NCBI GenBank assembly: GCA_964462135.1 | Contig: CAYWWK010000024.1 | Coordinates: 1-27,130, forward strand | DNA length: 27,130 nucleotides | From: MGBC163016 sp964462135 | GTDB lineage: Bacteria; Actinomycetota; Coriobacteriia; Coriobacteriales; Eggerthellaceae | Reading direction: 5' to 3' | Shown here: piece after piece, positions 7,085 to 15,332 of the stretch | Layout of the letters: the number at the start of each line of letters is the position of its first letter | Position numbering within the stretch: the first letter of the stretch is position 1 | Made by a program: the position numbers and the translations under genes | Notes under the pieces: generated by a model | Databases searched by the model: none | Seen by the model: the letters and a program-made list of their open reading frames with translations, nothing else | Told to the model about the DNA's origin: nothing

Positions 7085-8641
7085 TCAGCCGGTGAGGAAG
7101 AAGAGTGTCCGAAGATACTGCCTCACATCCTCATCCGTGAGGTCATCCCTGATCACCTCACGGATCTTGTCAAGGCGGTAGAGGACGGTGTTGCGATGCA
7201 TGTGCATCATCTCGCAGATCAGATTGATGCGGCCCTCATAGTAGAGGTAGGCTCGCAGGATTTCCAAGTCGTTGCTCTTCCTTTTGCGATCAGCTTCCTG
7301 GAGGCGTATGAGAGGGTTGTGGTTGGACAAAAGCCGACTGACGAACTTCGAATTGCTCTCGAATTGATCCACGGCGCAATAGGGGAAGAAGCGTTGAAAG
7401 CGGAAGACGGTTCTCGTGAGGCTCTCGTCATCGTCGAAGGGGACATAGCGGTTCGAATACAGCGTGCCGTACTTCAAGGCGATATGGGCTTCCTCAAGGG
7501 CAAGAGCGGCCAGATCAAGGGATTCCACCATCTCTGACACGCCCACTTCGGTTCCCATCTTCAAAGCCGCACCGAATATGTTCGCTTCCATGGAGGCGAA
7601 TTCGTCTGCCTGCTCTTCTCCCGCGCACAGCAGGATGGCGATCTCATTGTCGTTGACGGCTATCTTGCATCGCGATTCCGCTTCGAGCATGCGTTTGGCC
7701 AGGTAGTTCGAAGAACCGATCCTCCACGTCTGCTCGATGACGCAGACCTCGAACTTCCCCGAAACCGGCATGCCATGCATCTCCGCGCGTTCCGCAAGGC
7801 GCTCATCACCGTAGGTGTTTCCCTTGAGCACCTCTTCGAGGAAGTACGCATAGTTGCTCTCCAGAGGATTCTCGATGCGCCAATGCCTTCGCAGACAGGC
7901 CTCGATCTTCTGGGCAAGCAGGTCGAAGAGGAAGCGTTGCGTGGCGCTTATCCTCGTTTCGCTGACAAGCAGGAGATGCGCGGCGTAGGCATCATGTCGT
8001 TTTATCACGCGGCTCATCGTGGGGTAGGCGATGATGGGATTCGGCTTGTTGACCACCTGGGTCCAGTCTTGGTTCTCCCATCGTTTGAGAAGCCTCATTT
8101 CCCGGGTCTGCTGTATGGCCTCCAGAGGGTAGTTCCCGAATTCCACGAAATAGCGGCTGGTCTCATCGGGAGGGCTGATGTTGGGGGTATGGGCGATATA
8201 GGAGAAGGTGGAATCGGAAAGGCCGATATAGGCTCCTATGATCGGTTCGCTTTCACGGAGCAGATCCATGCTGATGCATCCATCATCTACCATTTCCGCC
8301 ATCCTGTCGTTCCATTGGATGATGCTCAGCAAGAAGCGCTGGATGCGATCGGCGATGAGGGAGACGGGCAGGCTGGTGCGGATGAGGAGGTCGTCAGGTG
8401 CGAGGTCATCAGTGATATCCACCTCATCAACAGGATGCATCGCAACGATTTTCGGTGTCAGGGAAGAGGGTTCGGAGACGTCTTCGAGGATGGGAACGAT
8501 GGTTTGATGGGGGTCTGCCAAGAGGAAGTCGGAGACGGAGGTCACCCAGTCAAAGATGCTGCGTGGATGGGCGGGAGATTTGATGATTTCGATTCCCTGA
8601 TCCTTGAGGTAACTTGTAAGCATATCCAATGGAAAATGCAT
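7085..8641 (-). CDS. PucR-family transcriptional regulator, divergent from the arc operon
   Basis: The C-terminal 60 residues of this 518-aa protein form the PucR-type helix-turn-helix: DLEILRAYLYYEGRINLIC, then MHMHRNTVLYRLDKIREV and a final DVRQYLRTLFFL. The long N-terminal part has no transmembrane segment and presumably senses a ligand; its IALKYGTLYSNRYVPFDD segment before the helix-turn-helix is typical of the CdaR-like middle region. The start is taken at the ATG at 8641, nine bases after GAGAG; a GTG ten codons upstream (8671) is an alternative. It is divergently transcribed from arcA with about 230 bases between, so it is the natural candidate to activate or repress arginine fermentation. 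The inducer is not visible from sequence. Confidence 0.9.
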   Translation of the reverse strand: MHFPLDMLTSYLKDQGIEIIKSPAHPRSIFDWVTSVSDFLLADPHQTIVPILEDVSEPSSLTPKIVAMHPVDEVDITDDLAPDDLLIRTSLPVSLIADRIQRFLLSIIQWNDRMAEMVDDGCISMDLLRESEPIIGAYIGLSDSTFSYIAHTPNISPPDETSRYFVEFGNYPLEAIQQTREMRLLKRWENQDWTQVVNKPNPIIAYPTMSRVIKRHDAYAAHLLLVSETRISATQRFLFDLLAQKIEACLRRHWRIENPLESNYAYFLEEVLKGNTYGDERLAERAEMHGMPVSGKFEVCVIEQTWRIGSSNYLAKRMLEAESRCKIAVNDNEIAILLCAGEEQADEFASMEANIFGAALKMGTEVGVSEMVESLDLAALALEEAHIALKYGTLYSNRYVPFDDDESLTRTVFRFQRFFPYCAVDQFESNSKFVSRLLSNHNPLIRLQEADRKRKSNDLEILRAYLYYEGRINLICEMMHMHRNTVLYRLDKIREVIRDDLTDEDVRQYLRTLFFLTG

Positions 8642-8762
8642 ATGTTGAAGCTCTCTCGAGTTGTTTCGCACCTGTCAATGATGCGTCCATTTTTTGAGTA
8701 TATCGCAAGTAACTTTGTCGTAAACGAACGAAAACGGTGAGGAAACATGGACGCGATGAACA

Positions 8763-8791
8763 TTTTCTTCTGAAAAGTTGACTCCTAGAAT
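8763..8791 (+). promoter_or_regulatory. Candidate promoter of the arc operon
   Basis: TAGAAT (8786-8791) is a good -10, but 17 bases upstream the -35 is poor (TTTTCT). That pattern fits an activator-dependent promoter. A TTGACT just before the -10 is badly placed to be its -35. The leader to arcA would be about 75 bases. Confidence 0.4.
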
Positions 8792-8874
8792 CACAGTCAC
8801 ATGGAAATCGGAGAGCCATGTTTTCACGTCAGATGAAAGCCATGACTTTCCTTCGATCGAAAGGAGGAGTCCTC

Positions 8875-10095
8875 ATGGCTGGCGTGAACGTCAAATCTGA
8901 GATTATGCCGCTGAAAAAGGTACTCCTGCATCGCCCGGGAGATGAGCTTTTGAATCTCACTCCCAACACCCTCGAAGAGCTGCTCTTCGATGACATCCCC
9001 TTCCTGCAGGTCGCCCAGCAAGAGCATGATGCCTTTGCAAAGATCCTGCGTGATGAGGGTGTTGAAGTGGTGTATCTCGAAGATCTCATGGCTGAGGTCC
9101 TCGATGCCATCCCTGAGCTGCGTGACAAGTTCCTGAAGCAGTTCATCTTCGAGGGTGGCATCCGCACCGAGCGTTGGCAGAAGATCCTCTATGACTATCT
9201 GAATGACGGATGGACGAACAACAAGGATCTCGTCATGAAGACGATGGCTGGCGTGAACCTGCAGGAGATCCACACGGAATTCGAGAACTCCCTGGTCGAT
9301 CTGGTAAGCGATGCGGCAAAGCTCGTGCTTGCACCGATGCCCAACCTCTACTTCACGCGTGACCCGTTCGCCATGATCGGCAATGGTGTTTCCATCAACC
9401 GCATGTATTCGGCAACGCGCAACCGTGAGACCATCTACGGTGACTACATCTTCAAGTACCACCCGGATTATCAGTCAGTTCCGCGCTACTATGATCGCGA
9501 CAACACCTTCCACATCGAAGGCGGCGACATCCTCAACATCAATGAGCATTGCCTGGCCATCGGCATCTCCCAGAGAACCGAACCCGATGCCATCGACCAG
9601 ATCGCCCACAACATCTTCGATTCCGACTCACCCATCGATGTCATCCTGGCGTTCAACATTCCGAATTCCCGCGCCTTCATGCATCTGGACACGGTGTTCA
9701 CTCAGATCGACTATGACAAGTTCACCATCCATCCCGGCATCATGGGTCCGCTGACCGTCTTCGAGATCACTCCTGACGGCAAGGGCGACATCCGCGTGCG
9801 CGAAGTTTCTGAGACCTTGGAAGAGGTTCTCTCCGAGCATGTCGGACGTGCCGTGAAGCTTATCCCCTGTGGCGGTGGCGACCGCATCGCGGCAGAGCGT
9901 GAGCAGTGGAATGACGGATCGAACACCCTGTGCATCCGCCCCGGCACTGTCGTGGTCTATCAGCGCAACGACGTCACGAACGCAGTGCTGCGTCGCGAAG
10001 GCGTGAACGTGCTTGAGATGCCTTCAGCTGAGCTGTCTCGTGGCCGTGGTGGTCCACGCTGCATGTCCATGCCGCTGTGGCGTGAAGACGCATAA
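8875..10095 (+). CDS. arcA: Arginine deiminase
   Basis: ArcA hydrolyses L-arginine to citrulline and ammonia, the first step of the arginine deiminase pathway. The 406-aa protein has the family's motifs: LLHRPGDELLNLTP (17-30), NLYFTRDPFAMIGNG (157-171), FHIEGGDIL with Glu215 (212-220), MHLD with His270, PCGGGDR (331-337) and the C-terminal catalytic Cys396 in RGRGGPRCMSMPL. The start at 8875 is preceded by AAAGGAGG; a frame 19 codons longer has no such site. It opens the arcA-arcB-arcC-yfcC operon and is divergent from the PucR-type regulator. Confidence 0.98.
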   Translation: MAGVNVKSEIMPLKKVLLHRPGDELLNLTPNTLEELLFDDIPFLQVAQQEHDAFAKILRDEGVEVVYLEDLMAEVLDAIPELRDKFLKQFIFEGGIRTERWQKILYDYLNDGWTNNKDLVMKTMAGVNLQEIHTEFENSLVDLVSDAAKLVLAPMPNLYFTRDPFAMIGNGVSINRMYSATRNRETIYGDYIFKYHPDYQSVPRYYDRDNTFHIEGGDILNINEHCLAIGISQRTEPDAIDQIAHNIFDSDSPIDVILAFNIPNSRAFMHLDTVFTQIDYDKFTIHPGIMGPLTVFEITPDGKGDIRVREVSETLEEVLSEHVGRAVKLIPCGGGDRIAAEREQWNDGSNTLCIRPGTVVVYQRNDVTNAVLRREGVNVLEMPSAELSRGRGGPRCMSMPLWREDA

Positions 10096-10115
10096 GGAAC
10101 GTACCTATGACAATT

Positions 10116-10141
10116 GGCTGCGTCTGGTCTAAGGCGCAGCC
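10116..10141 (+). other. Intercistronic hairpin between arcA and arcB
   Basis: GGCTGCG (10116-10122) pairs perfectly with CGCAGCC (10135-10141) around a 12-base loop. There is no T-run, so it is not a standard terminator. It may stabilise or mark processing of the arc mRNA; processing between arc cistrons is known in Pseudomonas. Confidence 0.5.
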
Positions 10142-10167
10142 TGACCGTTTGAAAGCAGGTGGTAGCT

Positions 10168-11163
10168 ATGCCAGTCAATCTTTCTGGAAGGAGCTTTCTC
10201 AAGCTCCTGGACTTCTCTACCGAGGAGATCGAATATCTGATCAAGCTCTCTGAGGACTTCAAGAACATGAAGCGCGCAGGCGTCCCCCATCGTTATCTTG
10301 AGGGCAAGAACATCGTGCTCCTCTTCCAGAAGACCTCTACGCGCACCCGCTGCTCATTCGAGGTCGCTGGGATGGACCTTGGCATGGGAGTCACCTATCT
10401 CGACCCCGGCTCATCCCAGATGGGCAAGAAGGAATCCATCGAGGACACCGCTCGGGTGCTCGGACGCTTCTATGATGGTATCGAGTTCCGCGGGTTCAAG
10501 CAGTCTGACGTCGAAGAGCTCGCTGAGAAATCAGGGGTTCCGGTCTGGAATGGCCTCACGGATGAATTCCATCCCACGCAGATGATCGCCGACATGCTCA
10601 CCGTCAAGGAGAACTTCCCCATGGGATTCAAGGGCTTGAAGTTCGTCTTCTTCGGTGACTGCCGCAACAACATGGGCAACTCGCTTATGGTCACCTGCTC
10701 GAAGCTGGGCATGCATTTCGTCGGCTGCGGCCCGAAAGATCTCCAGCCTGAGGCTGATCTGGTTGCGAAGTGCAAGGCCATCTGCGAAGAGACCGGTGGT
10801 TCGGTCACCTTCACGGAGGATCCGCAGCAAGCGGCGACGGATGCCAATGTGATCTACACCGACATCTGGCTGTCCATGGGCGAGCCGGACGAGCTGTGGG
10901 AGAAGCGCATCAAGGAGCTTTCGCCATTCCGTGTGACCAAGCAGGTCATGGCATGGGCCGACAAGGATGCCATCTTCATGCATTGCCTTCCCTCGTTCCA
11001 TGACACGAACACCACCATCGGTGAGGACATCGCCAAGAAGTTCGGCATCACCGAGATGGAAGTCGAGGACGACGTCTTCGAGTCGAAGCAGTCCAAGGTG
11101 TTCGATGAAGCAGAGAACCGCATGCATTCCATCAAGGCCATCATGTACGCAACCTTGAGGTAA
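10168..11163 (+). CDS. arcB: Ornithine carbamoyltransferase, catabolic
   Basis: In this setting the 331-aa enzyme runs catabolically, splitting citrulline with phosphate to ornithine and carbamoyl phosphate. The carbamoyl-phosphate motif STRTR is at 57-61, HPTQ at 135-138, the ornithine-loop segment DIWLSMG at 232-238 and the catalytic HCLP at 272-275. The ATG at 10168 lies five bases after AGGTGG; a GTG three codons earlier is inside that site. The catabolic role is inferred from the arcA and arcC neighbours; no other arginine-biosynthesis gene is present. Confidence 0.97.
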   Translation: MPVNLSGRSFLKLLDFSTEEIEYLIKLSEDFKNMKRAGVPHRYLEGKNIVLLFQKTSTRTRCSFEVAGMDLGMGVTYLDPGSSQMGKKESIEDTARVLGRFYDGIEFRGFKQSDVEELAEKSGVPVWNGLTDEFHPTQMIADMLTVKENFPMGFKGLKFVFFGDCRNNMGNSLMVTCSKLGMHFVGCGPKDLQPEADLVAKCKAICEETGGSVTFTEDPQQAATDANVIYTDIWLSMGEPDELWEKRIKELSPFRVTKQVMAWADKDAIFMHCLPSFHDTNTTIGEDIAKKFGITEMEVEDDVFESKQSKVFDEAENRMHSIKAIMYATLR

Positions 11164-11179
11164 GAGGAGGTTGAGGTAA

Positions 11180-12133
11180 ATGGCATATCAGAAAGGGGAA
11201 GGCAAAAGCGTCGTGATCGCCCTTGGCGGCAACGCTTTAGGCAATACCCCCGAAGAGCAGCTGAAGCTCGTTGAGAACACCGCGGAGCACATCATTGACA
11301 TGGTGGCAGAGGGCATCAATGTCGTCGTGAGCCATGGCAATGGCCCACAGGTAGGCATGATTTCCAATGCCTTTGCCGAGGCCAGTGCTCATGACAGCTC
11401 CATTCCTGAGATGCCATTTCCGGAATGTGGAGCGATGAGCCAAGGATATATCGGCTACCAGCTCTCACAGGCGCTTCTCGGCGAGTTGAAGAAGCGGTCC
11501 ATCCTCAGGTCCACGGCTTGCGTCATCACGCAGACGGTGGTGTATCCCGAAGACCCCGCCTTCCAGCATCCCACCAAGCCGGTCGGTCCGTTCCTGACCG
11601 AGGAAGAGGCGAAGAAGCGCGCTGAAGAGACGGGCATGACCTTCGCGGAGGATGCCGGACGCGGCTGGCGCATGATGGTGGCAAGCCCCAAGCCTCAGCG
11701 TATCGTCGAGTTGGATGCCATCAAGGATTTGATGGATGACGGCTACATCGTCATCGCCGCCGGTGGGGGTGGCGTGCCGGTGATCGAGCGGGATGATTCC
11801 TACCATGGCATTCCCGCCGTCATCGACAAGGATCGTACCTCGGCAAAGCTTGCCGCTGACTTCAAGGCAGACATGCTGGTGATCCTGACGGCGGTGGAGA
11901 AGGTGGCGATCAACTTCAATACCCCCGAACAGCTTGATGTCGACACCATGACCATTGCTGATGCGAGACGCTATATCGAGGAAGGCCAGTTTGCACCTGG
12001 TTCCATGTTGCCGAAGGTGCAGGCTTGCATTGAGTATCTGACCGCCTATCCAGAGGGCAAAGCGCTCATCACTTCGCTTGAGCATGCGGCAGAAGGGCTG
12101 GAAGGAAAGACCGGAACGGTCATAACGGCCTGA
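11180..12133 (+). CDS. arcC: Carbamate kinase
   Basis: ArcC transfers the phosphate of carbamoyl phosphate to ADP, giving ATP, ammonia and CO2; this is the energy-yielding step of the pathway. The 317-aa length is typical. Visible motifs are IALGGNAL (13-20), VVSHGNGPQVG (49-59), the IAAGGGGVPV segment near the middle, and IDKDRTSAKLA, which form the nucleotide and substrate sites of the amino-acid-kinase fold. It begins 16 bases after arcB behind GAGGAGG. Confidence 0.97.
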   Translation: MAYQKGEGKSVVIALGGNALGNTPEEQLKLVENTAEHIIDMVAEGINVVVSHGNGPQVGMISNAFAEASAHDSSIPEMPFPECGAMSQGYIGYQLSQALLGELKKRSILRSTACVITQTVVYPEDPAFQHPTKPVGPFLTEEEAKKRAEETGMTFAEDAGRGWRMMVASPKPQRIVELDAIKDLMDDGYIVIAAGGGGVPVIERDDSYHGIPAVIDKDRTSAKLAADFKADMLVILTAVEKVAINFNTPEQLDVDTMTIADARRYIEEGQFAPGSMLPKVQACIEYLTAYPEGKALITSLEHAAEGLEGKTGTVITA

Positions 12134-12146
12134 CGTAATCATTCAA

Positions 12147-12181
12147 AGCCAGTCCTGCCTCATTCCCTTGCGGGGCTGGCT
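12147..12181 (+). other. Stable hairpin just upstream of the yfcC ribosome-binding site
   Basis: AGCCAGTCCTGC (12147-12158) pairs with GCGGGGCTGGCT (12170-12181), giving 12 pairs including two G-T around an 11-base loop. It lacks a T-run and ends six bases before the AAGGAGGG of the transporter gene. It could act as an attenuator, an RNA-processing site or a 5' stabiliser for the transporter cistron. Confidence 0.55.
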
Positions 12182-12198
12182 CGTTGAAGGAGGGAAAC

Positions 12199-13824
12199 AT
12201 GGCTGCAGAGACAACTGCTCCCAAAAAGGAAAGGAAGAAGCGCAGCATATCTGCGTTCGCCATCTTGCTGATCATGCTCGTGGTGCTGGCTGTCATCACC
12301 ATGATCATGGGCGGCACTGGCGTTGAGGGCATCACGGGCGCAACCGTGGCCGATATCGTGAACGCCCCCGTGCAAGGTTTCATAGACGCGATCGACATCT
12401 GCATCTTCGTGCTGGTGCTGGGTGGTTTTCTGGCGATCATCACCGAGACCGGTGCGTTGGATGCAGGCATCGCCGCCCTTGTCCATAAGCTCAAGGGCAA
12501 CGAGCTCATTCTGATCCCCATCCTGATGTTCATCTTCTCCATCGGTGGCACGACCTATGGCATGCTGGAGGAGACGGTTCCGTTCTACCTGCTGTTGGCG
12601 GCCACCATGGTGGCGGCGGGCTTTGACAGCATCGTTGGCTGCGCTGTGGTTCTGCTGGGCGCTGGCTGTGGCGTTCTCGGCTCAACCGTGAACCCGTTCG
12701 CCGTTGGCGCTGCCGTTGATTCGCTTTCCGGCACCGGCATCGAGATCAATCAAGGCATCATCCTGGCCCTGGGCTGCATCCTCTGGCTGGTCTCCCTGGC
12801 CATTTCGATCATCTTCGTCATGCGCTACGCGAAGAAGGTCAAGGCGGAGAAGGGCTCAACCATCCTCTCATTGCAGGAGCAGGAGAATCAATCCCAGATG
12901 ATGGCGGAGTGGGGTCTGAAGGAATCCGATGATGAAGAGGCCACGGATGACGCGGCCGCACCGAAGAAGATGACGACTCGTCAGAAGTGGTCGCTCATCG
13001 TCTTCGGTCTCACCTTCGTCGTGATGATCGTCTCCTTCATCCCATGGAGCAGCCTTGGTGTGGACTTCTTCGATCTGGGTGCGACGACTGAGGAAGTGAC
13101 CACTCCGGTTACTGCTGAGGAGATCACGGCGGTCTACGATGACTCCACGGGCACCGCTTTGACCATCCCTGAGAGCGTCGAGGGCACCGATACCGCTGAG
13201 GAAACCGTCACTCCTGCATGGTCTGCATGGCTGACGGGTACGCCTCTGGGTACCTGGTACTTTGGAGAGGCAACGGCCTGGTTCTTCATCATGTCTCTCA
13301 TCATCGGCCTCATCGGCGGCATCAGCCAAGACCGGTTCGTGAAGTCCTTCATTGCGGGCGCTGGTGACATGATGTCCGTTGTGCTCATCATCGCACTGGC
13401 GCGCTCTATCACCGTGCTCATGGGCGACACGGGGCTGTCTGATTGGATTCTGGTCACAGCGGCTGACGGCTTGCGTGGGATGTCGGCAATCATCTTCGCG
13501 CCGCTTTCCTACCTGCTGTTCATCCTGTTGTCGTTCCTCATCCCGTCCAGCTCTGGCATGGCAACGGTGGCAGTGCCCATCATGGGTGGCTTGGCTTCCG
13601 GCCTCAACTTCTCCGTCGAGACCATGATCATGATCTTCGTGGCAGGCAATGGCTTGGTGAACCTCTTCACCCCAACCTGCGGCGCTATCATGGGTGGCTT
13701 GGCATTGGCGAAGGTGGAATACTCCACATGGCTCAAGTTCGGTGCGAAGCTGTTCATCATCCTTGGCGTAGTCAGCATGGTGATACTCACCATAGCCATG
13801 ATGGTCATACCCATGACCGCTTGA
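12199..13824 (+). CDS. YfcC/DcuC-family transporter, probable arginine/ornithine antiporter
   Basis: This 541-aa inner-membrane protein has a basic N-terminus (KKERKKRS), then a membrane helix at about 18-38 and further hydrophobic segments at about 65-82, 103-118, 127-162, 186-208, 264-284, 358-375 and several towards the C-terminus. The conserved re-entrant-type segments GGTTYGMLEE (116-125) and GSTVNPFAVG (161-170) and the C-terminal IPSSSGMATVAVPIM fit the YfcC/DcuC family. Streptococcal ArcD proteins of this type exchange arginine for ornithine, and the position as fourth gene of the arc operon suggests the same here. An acidic, Thr-rich segment of about 50 residues (295-345) interrupts the middle. 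The ATG at 12199 follows AAGGAGGG. Confidence 0.9.
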   Translation: MAAETTAPKKERKKRSISAFAILLIMLVVLAVITMIMGGTGVEGITGATVADIVNAPVQGFIDAIDICIFVLVLGGFLAIITETGALDAGIAALVHKLKGNELILIPILMFIFSIGGTTYGMLEETVPFYLLLAATMVAAGFDSIVGCAVVLLGAGCGVLGSTVNPFAVGAAVDSLSGTGIEINQGIILALGCILWLVSLAISIIFVMRYAKKVKAEKGSTILSLQEQENQSQMMAEWGLKESDDEEATDDAAAPKKMTTRQKWSLIVFGLTFVVMIVSFIPWSSLGVDFFDLGATTEEVTTPVTAEEITAVYDDSTGTALTIPESVEGTDTAEETVTPAWSAWLTGTPLGTWYFGEATAWFFIMSLIIGLIGGISQDRFVKSFIAGAGDMMSVVLIIALARSITVLMGDTGLSDWILVTAADGLRGMSAIIFAPLSYLLFILLSFLIPSSSGMATVAVPIMGGLASGLNFSVETMIMIFVAGNGLVNLFTPTCGAIMGGLALAKVEYSTWLKFGAKLFIILGVVSMVILTIAMMVIPMTA

Positions 13825-13847
13825 TGCGCATATCCTGTAGCTTTTTC

Positions 13848-13880
13848 AGAGAGCCTCTGGATTCAGGGGCTCTCTTCTTA
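13848..13880 (+). terminator. Terminator of the arc operon
   Basis: A 12-bp stem AGAGAGCCTCTG/CAGGGGCTCTCT (one G-T pair) with loop GATT is followed by TCTTA. The T-run is poor but the stem is long and lies 24 bases after the yfcC stop. Confidence 0.75.
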
Positions 13881-13893
13881 TATATATCCCTTC

Positions 13894-15201
13894 ATGGGAA
13901 CAGCGGATAGGACAGATGACTTCGATGGCCTGCTCCAGTCATGGCGCGGGCGCGCCATCATGCTGCTTGATCTCGATGCCTTCTTCGCATCCGTCGAGCA
14001 GCTTGATCGCCCTGAATGGCGCGGTAAACCGGTGATCGTGGGTGGTGATGCCCATAGGCATGGCGTGGTGTCCACCTGCTCGTATGAGGCCCGTGCGTTC
14101 GGCGTGCGCAGTGCGATGCCGTCATCGGCTGCTGCGCGTCTGTGCCCTGACGCTATCTGGACCCATGGCAACCATGATCGATATCGAGAGCTCTCATCAC
14201 GGATCATGTCCATGATCCGTGATGAGACGCCTGCGGTGGAGCAGGTGTCCATCGATGAGGCTTTCGCAGATATTACACCTGGCCGCGTAAGCAGGGAGCA
14301 TCCCGTCTGTATCGCCCAGAGGATTCAGCGAAGGGTGAGGGAAGAGGTGGGAGTGACCTGTTCCATTGGGCTTGGCACGGCGAAATCCGTTGCGAAGATA
14401 GCAAGTGACATGGACAAGCCATCGGGTCTGACTGTGATCTATCCAGGAACCGAAGAGGCGTTTCTCTCGCCGTTGCCCGTCGGTGTCTTGAGTGGGGTGG
14501 GCGCCGCGGCGAAGAAGCATCTGGTCGCTGAGGGAGTCACGACGCTCGGTCAGCTTGCCGATGCGCCTGAGAAGCTCCTGCAGGATGTCTTCGGCCAGCG
14601 TGCGGAGATGATGCGCCTGCGTGCAAGGGGAAAGGACGATTCACGGATCGTGACCACCCATGACGTGAAATCCATCTCGCATGAGTCCACGTTCTCTGAT
14701 CTGCTGTCGGATCGTGATGACATCCATGCGGCATTGGTGACTTTGCTGGGAAAGGTGGCCCGACGTCTGCGTCGGAAGGGTCTGAAGGCCTGCACGTTGG
14801 CACTGAAGGTTCGCCTTGAGGACAGATCCATCCGGAATAGCCAGATCGCCCTTGCAGAACCGAGCGATGATGAGATACAGCTTGCCGTGCATCTGGACGG
14901 ACTTTTGGACAAGGTGTGGCGTGGTGGCGAGAAGGTGAGGCTTTTGGGCGTGCGTGCCAGCGGTCTCGTTGACCTCCAGGGGCACAAGACCCAAGAGACG
15001 CTGTTCGATGCAGGGCGATTCGCCTCGCAGGCGCCCCTTCGCAAGCCATTGATAGAGGATGAGGTCAAGCGCAGAAGCCTTCTGGCCGCAACGGATGCTC
15101 TGAAGGACAGGTATGGCGAGGATGCCGTGGTGTTCGGGAGTGCCTTGCGCAATCAGGGAAACCACACCGGTTCATCAACACAACATCTGCCAAAGCCATG
15201 A
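13894..15201 (+). CDS. dinB: DNA polymerase IV (Y-family, DinB)
   Basis: DinB is an error-prone translesion polymerase. Catalytic residues are visible at Asp26 (MLLDLDAFFASVEQ) and Asp121-Glu122 (VSIDEAFADIT). The YEARAFGVRSAMP segment (64-76) and the helix-hairpin-helix region with GVGAAAKKHLV follow, and the C-terminal little-finger domain contains HESTFSDL. The first 22 residues are an extension relative to DinB proteins that begin right at the first motif. The ATG at 13894 has no Shine-Dalgarno sequence and lies only ten bases after a TATATA run, so the message may be leaderless. No LexA-like box was seen upstream. C-terminal residues after about 410 are non-conserved; no beta-clamp motif could be fixed with confidence. 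Confidence 0.95.
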   Translation: MGTADRTDDFDGLLQSWRGRAIMLLDLDAFFASVEQLDRPEWRGKPVIVGGDAHRHGVVSTCSYEARAFGVRSAMPSSAAARLCPDAIWTHGNHDRYRELSSRIMSMIRDETPAVEQVSIDEAFADITPGRVSREHPVCIAQRIQRRVREEVGVTCSIGLGTAKSVAKIASDMDKPSGLTVIYPGTEEAFLSPLPVGVLSGVGAAAKKHLVAEGVTTLGQLADAPEKLLQDVFGQRAEMMRLRARGKDDSRIVTTHDVKSISHESTFSDLLSDRDDIHAALVTLLGKVARRLRRKGLKACTLALKVRLEDRSIRNSQIALAEPSDDEIQLAVHLDGLLDKVWRGGEKVRLLGVRASGLVDLQGHKTQETLFDAGRFASQAPLRKPLIEDEVKRRSLLAATDALKDRYGEDAVVFGSALRNQGNHTGSSTQHLPKP

Positions 15202-15332
15202 CCAGATCATGCGGATTCTTCTCCATAATCTTGCGTTCTCGCCGCTGTGATGGTGTCCGTTGATTAGAATAGGCGAATCATCGGCAGGGATCGAAGAACA
15301 GACGAAGAATAGATACAGAAGACGAGCGCTCA

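Noticed and set aside
7775..8740. 321-codon plus-strand frame opposite the PucR-type regulator
   Set aside because: It is antisense to a gene with a recognisable C-terminal helix-turn-helix; no family features are seen in the translation.
10107..10253. 48-codon frame between and into arcB (starts MTIGCVWSKAQ) with AAGGA upstream
   Set aside because: It overlaps the arcB start in another frame, and the first part is explained by the arcA-arcB hairpin. There is no independent support for translation.
13840..13893. LexA box upstream of dinB
   Set aside because: DinB is often SOS-controlled, but no GAAC-N4-GTTC-like sequence is present before this start.
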